Source: JBDRNO01 sp043811005
GTDB lineage: Bacteria > Bacteroidota > Bacteroidia > NORP154
Length of the DNA: 16,371 bases
Direction: 5' to 3'
Assembly: GCA_043811005.1 (NCBI GenBank)
Contig: JBDRNO010000050.1
Location: 1 to 16,371, forward strand
Position 1 is the stretch's first letter. Each line of letters starts with the position of its first letter. Shown in pieces: positions 1-7,493 of the stretch. The notes beneath the pieces are model-generated. The model ran no database searches. It was not told the origin of the DNA and was given only the letters and a program-made list of their open reading frames with translations. The position numbers were made by a program, and so were the translations under genes.

Positions 1-1
1 T

Positions 2-2080
2 TCAGCAATCAACCTTGTAGAGGGAACATACACTATAACTGTTTCTGACTCTTGTGGATCAGACGTATCTGAATCAGTTGTTGTAAACGGCCCTGGTACA
101 ATGAGCGTTGTGTTCACATGGACCGATGTAAGCTGCAACGGGTTCAGTGACGGTACCATTGATCTCTCCGTCTCAAACGCAACTCCACCACTCACTTATC
201 TTTGGTCAACCGGAGATTCTATTGAAGATATCTCAGGTTTATCCGTTGGAACATATACAGTAACAGTTACAGATTCCTGCGGAACTGTTATTACTGATAG
301 CGTTGTAATTAATGAACCTGCATTATTGACCACCAGCATTTCGGGAACCGATGTTAACTGTAACGGTGCAGGTGACGGAACTGCTACTGTTACTCCTTCA
401 GGCGGCACATCTCCATATTATTATTTATGGAATAATAACCAGGCAAATTCAACAATTATAGGACTGTTCCCGGGCAATTATACAGTAAATGTTACCGATT
501 TTAATAATTGCTTATCTTCTGATATCATAACCATCAATGAGCCGCCTGCTCTTATCTTGAGCATGTTAAAAACCGATGCTACCTGCGGCAATGCTGACGG
601 TTCGGCTACGCTCACCGCAAGCGGGGGAACCACCCCTTATGCTTACTTATGGTCAAATGGTAATACCGGTACAACAATAACCGGTCTGGCAGATGGGATT
701 TATTCGGTTACAGTCACAGATACTAATAGCTGTACGGCTTCTGACAGCACGGCAATAATTATTGTAGCTCCGCCCCAGCCAATATGTATTGTTACTGTTG
801 ATACCACTTCAACAAAAAATATAGTAGTATGGACAAAACCAGTAGTTACAGGTATTGACAGCTTCAGGGTTTACAGGGAAATAGCAGGCCTTGGCTATGC
901 TCATATAGGAAGCGTTCTGTATGATTCATTGAGCGAATTTGTAGATACCACCAATAACATTAATCCTCAAATTACATCATACAGGTATAAGATATCTGTT
1001 ATTGATTCCTGTGGTAATGAAAGCGTACTGAGTGATCACCATGAGACCGTACATCTAATTACCATTTTGGATACAAACAAAGTGGATTTGACGTGGGACA
1101 ATTACGAAGGATTCGGCTTTAGTTATTACAGGATATTAATCGACAGCACCGGAACAGGTAGTTTTACGGCAATAGATTCAGTTACCAGTTCCAATACTAC
1201 TTATACTGATATTGATCCGCCATTGGGCGATATTACTTATGTTATAGAAGTAGTGCATGCAACCGGATGTGAGGCAACCATAAAAGGCAAGAACTACAAT
1301 TCATCCAAGTCCAATACAAGTTCAATTTCTACAACCTTTCCCCTGTCAGCTACTGTTACAACCACGGATGCCACCCATGGTAATTGTGACGGTACCGCTA
1401 CGGTCACTATAAACGGAGGCATTCCTCCATACACTTACCAGTGGGATGATCCTGATAGCCAGAACACCCAATCAGCAACCGGGTTGTGCCAGGGAGCTTA
1501 TAATGTAACCATAACGGATGCATTGAGCGATGCTACGGCTGCTTCTGGAACCGTGAATGAGTTAGGCGGAGCGCTGACAGTTTCGGCAGTAGCTATCGAT
1601 GCCAGCCAGGGTAGCTGTAACGGTATTGCAACGGCAATAGTTAGCGGAGGGACTACACCATATACATACCAATGGAATGACCCTTACAGCCAGGTAACAC
1701 AGATGGCTGCCGGGCTTTGTCCGGGAACCTACAATGTTATTGTTACCGATGGAAATGGAAATACTGAAACTGCTTCGGCTACTGTTGATGAGATAACAGG
1801 CATAGAAACTCAGACAGGGTTTGAACCCCTGTCAGAGTTAATGGTTTATCCAAATCCAAACAGAGGAATATTCAATTTAAAGATATATCTGGAAGAAAAA
1901 GAGGATATAAATATTAAGATATTTGATATGCAGGGGCAGCTTATATGGAAGAAAGACTTCCGAAGTTTTGAAAACTTTGAAAGTCTTGTAATAGATTTGT
2001 CGGATTATAGTGGAGGCATTTACCATTTGCAAATAGTATACGGTAATGGTATTATCAATAAGAAAGTAATTATAGAATAA
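2..2080 (+). CDS. T9SS-exported SprB-repeat surface protein, 5' end outside window
   Basis: The frame is open to the left edge and SprB-type sequence continues upstream of the first ATG at 101, so the true start is outside the window; about 692 residues are visible. In order: a partial SprB repeat, three SprB repeats (about 98-775, each with an SCNG/NCNG-like start, a GGTxPYxYxW core, GxYxVTVTD and a closing EP), two Fn3-like units (776-1345), two variant SprB repeats (1346-1800), and a T9SS type A sorting domain from about 1839 (VYPNPNRG, then FDMQGQLIW, ending NKKVIIE). SprB repeats and such sorting domains are known from gliding and adhesion proteins of Bacteroidota, which are exported through the outer membrane and anchored or released after domain removal. 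The role as a cell-surface adhesin is inferred. It lies 102 nt upstream of a paralogue with the same Fn3-like block and sorting domain. Confidence 0.9.
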   Translation, partial: SAINLVEGTYTITVSDSCGSDVSESVVVNGPGTMSVVFTWTDVSCNGFSDGTIDLSVSNATPPLTYLWSTGDSIEDISGLSVGTYTVTVTDSCGTVITDSVVINEPALLTTSISGTDVNCNGAGDGTATVTPSGGTSPYYYLWNNNQANSTIIGLFPGNYTVNVTDFNNCLSSDIITINEPPALILSMLKTDATCGNADGSATLTASGGTTPYAYLWSNGNTGTTITGLADGIYSVTVTDTNSCTASDSTAIIIVAPPQPICIVTVDTTSTKNIVVWTKPVVTGIDSFRVYREIAGLGYAHIGSVLYDSLSEFVDTTNNINPQITSYRYKISVIDSCGNESVLSDHHETVHLITILDTNKVDLTWDNYEGFGFSYYRILIDSTGTGSFTAIDSVTSSNTTYTDIDPPLGDITYVIEVVHATGCEATIKGKNYNSSKSNTSSISTTFPLSATVTTTDATHGNCDGTATVTINGGIPPYTYQWDDPDSQNTQSATGLCQGAYNVTITDALSDATAASGTVNELGGALTVSAVAIDASQGSCNGIATAIVSGGTTPYTYQWNDPYSQVTQMAAGLCPGTYNVIVTDGNGNTETASATVDEITGIETQTGFEPLSELMVYPNPNRGIFNLKIYLEEKEDINIKIFDMQGQLIWKKDFRSFENFESLVIDLSDYSGGIYHLQIVYGNGIINKKVIIE

Positions 2081-2182
2081 TATTTTATAATATTGGCGAA
2101 TAGAAAACCCTGTATTAAAATTTGATATACATGGATTTTGTGTTGGCAATTTTATTATTTTTACTTTAACAAACAAAAAACC

Positions 2183-5100
2183 ATGAAGAAACTCCTCATT
2201 TCAACGGTCTTATTATATGCTGTTTTGAACAATTACTCTACAGCACAGGTAATACAATTAACAAACAATAGCACCATAGATCAAAAACCAAGAGTTTCTG
2301 GAAACTATATTATATGGCAGGGATCAGATGGAAGTGACAATGAAATTTACCTGTACGATATAATAAATGACACTACTATTCAATTAACAAATAACGCCCT
2401 TGGTGAAAACGACCCTGAAATTTCAGGTAATAAAGCAGTATGGTGGGCATCTGTTGGAGGCAACTACGAAATATTTTATTATGATGGCGCCAGCGTTACA
2501 CAGGTAACCAATAATTCTGTTAACGATTGGTATCCCAGGATTTCCGGAAACAACGCTGTATGGTATAGTAATGCAGACGGTGATTATGAAATCTATCTAT
2601 ATGATGGCGCCACAACCACTCAAATAACCAATAATACTACACTTGACGAAGCGCCTATTGTTTCCGGAAATTATATTGCATGGAAGGGAGATAGCGCGGG
2701 CACTCCCGCTGTAATGCTTCATGATTTAACAATACCGCAAACAGACCAGATCAGTTTCGCATCCTTTAGTATAATGGGTCCCCAAGACATATCGGGTAAC
2801 CAGGTAATTTGGGTCGATGGTTACCAGGGTTGGGAGGTCAGATATTTTAATGGAACCGGCACATCAAATTTATCTAACTCCTTTAATATCGTGGATAGTG
2901 ATCCCCGCATCTCAGGAAACAACATTGTATGGTGGGATGATAGTGGCAACAGGGTTTGGCTATATGACGGAGCAACTTCTACTATTCTCGCTTACAATGC
3001 CTTTTCTCCTGAAGTTTCCGGCAACAATGTAATATGGCTGCAGTGGGATGGAAATGACAATGAACTTTTCCTGCTCACAGGTGACACAACTGTCCAGCTT
3101 ACTGATGACAGCTATAATATGTCCGGAGGTTCTTATGCACCGCGAATTTCCGGCAATGTGGTGGTTTGGGGCGTTTCTGACGGCAGCGATAACGAGATAT
3201 TCATGTATATTATTCCGTCTGCCTCCTTTTCTGCCGACGATACTACGGTTTGTGCAGGAGATAGTATTGTTTTTACCAACACAAGCATGGATGCAACATC
3301 ATATATATGGAAGGAAAACGGGATAACTTTCAGTACAGAGACAAATGTTACGAGAGTATTTTCCACTCCAGGCATCTTTACGATAAGCTTAATTGCCCTT
3401 GATACTTTTTTAACGGACACTTTTGAGATAGATATTACTGTCTTTCCCACACCATCACTTTCTACAACAGTAAATGATGTAAGCTGTAATGGCGGTGAAG
3501 ATGGTGAAGCAACGGGAACACCTTCCGGAGGAACTCCATCCTACAATTACACCTGGTACGACAGTACTATGGTTTCCCTCGGACAACCATTTGCTACTGC
3601 GTATGATTTATCTGCCGGAACATATATTATTGAGGTAAGTGATGCAAACATCTGTTTTGCTTATGATACTGCCCTTGTCAGCGAACCGCAGGCATTGACA
3701 ACAAGTTTAACAGGAGTAAATGCTACATGTAACGGGAGTAGTGACGGGTCTGCTGATCTTACTGTTTCAGGAGGGACTCCTCCTTATTCATATAATTGGT
3801 CAACGGGTGATACTGCCCAGGATATATCGGGATTACCAGCAGGAGTGGATTCGGTTGTGGTAACTGATGCCAATGGTTGTATTATAGATGATGGAATAGC
3901 TATCACTGAGCCACCGGTTGTTTCTAGCTCATTCATAAACACTGATGTAAGTTGTTATGGGGGTAACGATGCATCTGTTGACCTGACGGTTTCCCCAGGC
4001 ACTCCACCATATTTGTTTAGCTGGTCAAACGGGGATACATTGGAAGATCCCGACAGCCTGACCGCAGGCATATATTCTGTTGTTATAACAGATTCTGCCG
4101 GTTGCATGGGATATGATACTGTTAACATCAGCGAACCTGCTGCTCTGACAATTGACACTATTGCCAAAACTGATGTCAACTGTAAAGGAGGCAGTACGGG
4201 TTCTGCTACTGCTAACGTCTCAGGCGGCACCGGCTCATATACTTATTCATGGAACACAAGCCCTCCCCAAACCCTTGCTAACGCAACCGGGATGGCTGCC
4301 GGGATATATATTTTAACTGTGACTGATGCGAATGCATGTATTACGGCAGATTCTGTTACGATAAATGAACCGGCAACATTAACAACCTATACCACTCAAA
4401 CAAACATAAGCTGTAACGGGTTAGATGACGGCACTGCAACCGTAACGCCAACCGGGGGAACCACACCTTATAATTACTTATGGAATCCTTCTGCACAAAC
4501 GGATTCCACAGCCACCGGGTTGAGCCCCGGCATTTATACTATTGATGTGACCGATGCCAATGGATGCCAGACCACTCCTAACGTTACTATCACGGAACCG
4601 TCACCGTTAACTTCAGTGACAAGCTGGACAAATGCCACATGCGGCAACTCAGACGGAATTGCTACGGTTAATGCAGCCGGTGGAACCATACCTTATACGT
4701 ATACCTGGTCAAGCGGAAGTACTGATCCAACAGCTACCGGACTAACAGCGGGTAATTATACTGTTACTATCACTGATAATAACGGCTGTTCATCCCTGGA
4801 TAGTGTTATTATTGATATTACAGCACCAACTCAGCAGATCTGTATAGTGACAGTTGACAGCACATCAACAAAGAATATCGTGGTTTGGGAAAAACCGGTA
4901 ACCACGGGTATTGACAGCTTCAGAATATACAGAGAAATTCCAGGCCCGGGTTATGTGCATATCGGGAGTGTGCCTTATGATTCCTTGAGTGAATTTATAG
5001 ATACAACCAATGGAATAAATCCACAAATCACTTCTTACAGGTATAAGTTAACAGTTGTGGATTCATGTGGCAATGAAAGCGATACAAGCGATTACCATGA

Positions 5101-6460
5101 AACAATACATCTCACTCCGCCTACTGAAACCGGGGGAGATGTTACTTTAATCTGGGATAATTATGAGGGCTTTGGGTTTAATTATTACAGAATATTAAGA
5201 GACAGCCTGGGAACCGGAAATTTTGAAGCAATTGATTCCGTCACCAATTCCAATTTTACTTATACAGACATAAATGCACCTGTTGGTGTTCTGAATTATG
5301 TTATAGAAATAGTTCACGTAACGGGGTGTATGTCAACCATAAAAGGCAAGAACTACAATTCATCCAAGTCCAATACAACATCAATTGCTACAGAGTCTGC
5401 ACCTGTGGCAAGTTTTACAGCAAACACAACCAGTATTGCAGCCGGTGGCAGTGTTAATTTCACGGATCTCTCAACTAATAGCCCAACTTCCTGGTCATGG
5501 ACATTTACCGGAGGAATACCATCAAGTTCAACAGTACAAAATCCCACTAATATCGTTTATAACGATACCGGGTGTTATGAGGTGAAATTGGTAGCAACAA
5601 ATATTATTGGCTCGGATTCATTAACAGAGACATGTTATATTGATGTCAGCTCACCCGTATCAGCACCAGTGGCAGGTTTTACTGCAGATACAACCAGTAT
5701 TTTACCCGGTGGCAGCGTTAATTTCACGGATCTCTCAACTAATAATCCAACATCGTGGTCATGGACATTCACAGGAGGGAGTCCATCAAGCTCAACTTTG
5801 CAGAATCCCACTAATATCGTATATAACGATACAGGGTGTTATGAGGTAAAACTGGTAGCAACAAATATTATTGGCTCGGATTCATTAACAGAGACTTGTT
5901 ATATTGATGTCAGCCCACCCGGATCAGCACCAGTAGCCGATTTCACTGCAGACACAACTAGTATTTTAGCCGGTGGCAGCGTTAATTTCACGGATCTCTC
6001 AACCAATAATCCAACATCATGGTCATGGACGTTTACAGGAGGAACACCATCGAGTTCAACGGTGCAAAATCCCTCTAATATCGTTTATAACAATACAGGG
6101 TGTTATGAGGTAAAATTGGCAGCAACAAATATTATTGGCTCGGATTCATTAACAGAGACTTGTTATATTGATGTCAGCCCGGTAGGGATGGATGAGTTGC
6201 AGGTTTCGTGTTTGAAGTTTAAAGTTTATCCTAATCCGAATAAAGGAGTGTTCAACTTAGCTCTGTATTTGGAAGAAAAAGAAAATATAAAGATTGAAAT
6301 ATTTGATATGCAAGGTCAGTTGATCTGTTCTGAGCGAACTGGGAGGATATCCGGCTTTTTCAATAAAGAGATAAACATTTCGGGTTATCGTGGAAGTATT
6401 TATCATCTGCAAGTAATAACTAAAGAAGGGGTAATCAACAAAAAAATAGTAATAGAATAG
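2183..6460 (+). CDS. Large modular T9SS-exported protein: propeller, SprB, Fn3-like and PKD repeats
   Basis: The product has 1425 residues from ATG 2183, chosen because MKKLLISTVLLYAVL...STAQ is a normal signal peptide; the 15 codons upstream in frame would spoil it. Residues about 30-345 hold eight units of about 40 residues with the pattern xISGNxIVWxxxDGxxEIYLYDG, as in TolB-like beta-propellers. A PKD domain follows (about 346-423), then six SprB repeats (about 424-883), two Fn3-like units (about 884-1070), three near-identical 88-residue PKD domains (from 1073), and a T9SS type A sorting domain (VYPNPNKG at about 1348, FDMQGQLIC, ending NKKIVIE). Export through the outer membrane by T9SS follows from the sorting domain; adhesion or glycan binding is inferred from the modules. 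No catalytic motif is visible. A strong terminator follows the stop codon. Confidence 0.93.
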   Translation: MKKLLISTVLLYAVLNNYSTAQVIQLTNNSTIDQKPRVSGNYIIWQGSDGSDNEIYLYDIINDTTIQLTNNALGENDPEISGNKAVWWASVGGNYEIFYYDGASVTQVTNNSVNDWYPRISGNNAVWYSNADGDYEIYLYDGATTTQITNNTTLDEAPIVSGNYIAWKGDSAGTPAVMLHDLTIPQTDQISFASFSIMGPQDISGNQVIWVDGYQGWEVRYFNGTGTSNLSNSFNIVDSDPRISGNNIVWWDDSGNRVWLYDGATSTILAYNAFSPEVSGNNVIWLQWDGNDNELFLLTGDTTVQLTDDSYNMSGGSYAPRISGNVVVWGVSDGSDNEIFMYIIPSASFSADDTTVCAGDSIVFTNTSMDATSYIWKENGITFSTETNVTRVFSTPGIFTISLIALDTFLTDTFEIDITVFPTPSLSTTVNDVSCNGGEDGEATGTPSGGTPSYNYTWYDSTMVSLGQPFATAYDLSAGTYIIEVSDANICFAYDTALVSEPQALTTSLTGVNATCNGSSDGSADLTVSGGTPPYSYNWSTGDTAQDISGLPAGVDSVVVTDANGCIIDDGIAITEPPVVSSSFINTDVSCYGGNDASVDLTVSPGTPPYLFSWSNGDTLEDPDSLTAGIYSVVITDSAGCMGYDTVNISEPAALTIDTIAKTDVNCKGGSTGSATANVSGGTGSYTYSWNTSPPQTLANATGMAAGIYILTVTDANACITADSVTINEPATLTTYTTQTNISCNGLDDGTATVTPTGGTTPYNYLWNPSAQTDSTATGLSPGIYTIDVTDANGCQTTPNVTITEPSPLTSVTSWTNATCGNSDGIATVNAAGGTIPYTYTWSSGSTDPTATGLTAGNYTVTITDNNGCSSLDSVIIDITAPTQQICIVTVDSTSTKNIVVWEKPVTTGIDSFRIYREIPGPGYVHIGSVPYDSLSEFIDTTNGINPQITSYRYKLTVVDSCGNESDTSDYHETIHLTPPTETGGDVTLIWDNYEGFGFNYYRILRDSLGTGNFEAIDSVTNSNFTYTDINAPVGVLNYVIEIVHVTGCMSTIKGKNYNSSKSNTTSIATESAPVASFTANTTSIAAGGSVNFTDLSTNSPTSWSWTFTGGIPSSSTVQNPTNIVYNDTGCYEVKLVATNIIGSDSLTETCYIDVSSPVSAPVAGFTADTTSILPGGSVNFTDLSTNNPTSWSWTFTGGSPSSSTLQNPTNIVYNDTGCYEVKLVATNIIGSDSLTETCYIDVSPPGSAPVADFTADTTSILAGGSVNFTDLSTNNPTSWSWTFTGGTPSSSTVQNPSNIVYNNTGCYEVKLAATNIIGSDSLTETCYIDVSPVGMDELQVSCLKFKVYPNPNKGVFNLALYLEEKENIKIEIFDMQGQLICSERTGRISGFFNKEINISGYRGSIYHLQVITKEGVINKKIVIE
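5399..6180 (+). repeat. Three tandem 264-bp repeats, each encoding one PKD domain
   Basis: Units start at 5399, 5663 and 5927. The first two are exactly 264 bp; the third keeps the register to about 6180 and then runs into the sorting domain. Each encodes an 88-residue PKD domain starting AP-V-A-x-F-T-A and containing SWSWTFTGG. The copies agree at most positions by eye at the DNA level, including an almost unchanged block of about 60 bp encoding NIIGSDSLTETCYIDV. Such similarity implies recent expansion or gene conversion, and makes the copy number prone to change and to assembly collapse. Confidence 0.9.
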
Positions 6461-6482
6461 AAAAAAAATTCTCCTTTTTATA

Positions 6483-6523
6483 GCCCTGTCAGGGTTTGGA
6501 ACCCTGACAGGGCTTTTCTTTTT
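6483..6523 (+). terminator. Rho-independent terminator after the large surface-protein gene
   Basis: A perfect 14-bp stem (6483-6496 pairing with 6500-6513) with a 3-nt loop is followed by a T-rich tail (TTTTCTTTTT). It begins 22 nt after the stop at 6460. The GC-rich stem GCCCTGTCAGGGTT and the T-run are what an intrinsic terminator needs on the plus strand, so it should insulate the surface-protein genes from the barrel operon downstream. Confidence 0.9.
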
Positions 6524-6584
6524 AATTTTTTCTAATATTTTTGTATCTTTCCTGCGAAATCATATCTTTTAAAATTCTTTTTAA

Positions 6585-6592
6585 TAAATTTG
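6585..6592 (+). promoter_or_regulatory. Candidate Bacteroidota -7 box for the barrel operon
   Basis: TAAATTTG matches the TAnnTTTG -7 consensus of Bacteroidota housekeeping promoters and lies 47 nt before ATG 6640, after the terminator. No TTTG at the usual -33 spacing is present, and a looser TA-N3-TTTG at 6613-6621 is an alternative. In such AT-rich DNA a chance match is possible. Confidence 0.35.
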
Positions 6593-6639
6593 CGGAACTA
6601 TGTCCCTTTTATTAATTTTTGCACATTAGAACGATCATT

Positions 6640-7488
6640 ATGAAAATCAAACGCCTTTATTTTATTCTCCTGATAATCTTATTATCCCTTAACCTCCAAG
6701 CCGGTAACGACAACTATGGCATTGGTGCAAGGTCGGCAGGAATGGGAAATGCTTCTGTTACCATATCCGACCTGTGGTCAGTGCATCACAACCAGGCGGG
6801 TTTAGCCAGGTTAGAGAACATCTCTGCCGGAATTTATTACGAGAACAGGTTTGCTGTATCCGAATTAAGCCTTAAAGGCGTGGCAGTGGCAATACCTGTG
6901 CCGGGTGCCGCAGACGGGGTGTTTGGTGTCAGCATGTCATACTTTGGTTACTCTAAATATAACGACTGCAAGATCGGGCTGGCTTATGCCAAATCATTCG
7001 GAGATAAATTTTCAGCGGGTATCATGTTGGATTATTTATCCACACGTATAGGTGAAGATTATGGTAAAAAAATGAACGTTGCCGTTGAAATAGGTATACA
7101 GGCACAGCTTATCAAAAATTTAAGTGTAGGAGCACATATCTTTAATCCCACAAGGTCAAAAATAGCTGAATTTGAAATACAGGGAACACCAGAAGTTGAA
7201 CGAATACCAACAATTATGAGATTCGGGCTTAACTACACTTTCTCCGACAAGGTTTTCGTGTCTTTGGAAACGGAAAAAGATATTGACTACAAGCCCGTTT
7301 TTAAAGCCGGATTGGAGTATCATATAATAAAAGAGCTTTTTTTAAGAACAGGTATCTCAACTAATCCCACATTTAACACTTTTGGCTTCGGTCTTAATTT
7401 AAAGCAATTCACATTTGATTTTGCTGTTTCTATTCATCAGGTTCTTGGATATACTCCGCATTTGTCTTTAGCATATAAATTGAAATAA
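6640..7488 (+). CDS. PorV/FadL-like outer-membrane beta-barrel protein
   Basis: The product has 282 residues from ATG 6640, preferred over the in-frame TTG at 6619 because it puts MKIKRLYFILLIILLSLNLQAG directly at the N-terminus as a signal peptide. The mature protein begins with a GIGARSAGMGNA segment and then WSVHHNQAGLA, the opening of PorV/PorQ and FadL-like barrels in Bacteroidota. The rest is alternating amphipathic strands with many Gly and aromatic residues, ending in LSLAYKLK. It is shorter than FadL or PorV proper, so assignment to the wider family is safer than to a named T9SS component. Its stop lies 5 nt before the next start, so the two are probably co-transcribed and may work together in the outer membrane. 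Function is unknown. Confidence 0.75.
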   Translation: MKIKRLYFILLIILLSLNLQAGNDNYGIGARSAGMGNASVTISDLWSVHHNQAGLARLENISAGIYYENRFAVSELSLKGVAVAIPVPGAADGVFGVSMSYFGYSKYNDCKIGLAYAKSFGDKFSAGIMLDYLSTRIGEDYGKKMNVAVEIGIQAQLIKNLSVGAHIFNPTRSKIAEFEIQGTPEVERIPTIMRFGLNYTFSDKVFVSLETEKDIDYKPVFKAGLEYHIIKELFLRTGISTNPTFNTFGFGLNLKQFTFDFAVSIHQVLGYTPHLSLAYKLK

Positions 7489-7493
7489 CAAGA

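Noticed and set aside
101..103. ATG at 101 as the start of the first surface-protein gene
   Set aside because: The frame is open from base 2 and upstream codons read as SprB repeat (GTYTITVSDSCG), so this is an internal Met.
2093..2124. Possible promoter (TTGG, 19 bp, TA-N3-TTTG) ahead of the second surface gene
   Set aside because: The -7 half has one base too many between TA and TTTG, and AT-rich DNA gives such matches often; too weak to list as a feature.
2138..2182. 15-codon N-terminal extension of the 1425-residue protein
   Set aside because: It places MCWQFYYFYF ahead of a good signal peptide; ATG 2183 is the natural start.
5385..5849. Two similar overlapping ORFs of 66 and 69 codons
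   Set aside because: They are out-of-frame readings of the tandem 264-bp PKD repeats, which explains their mutual similarity.
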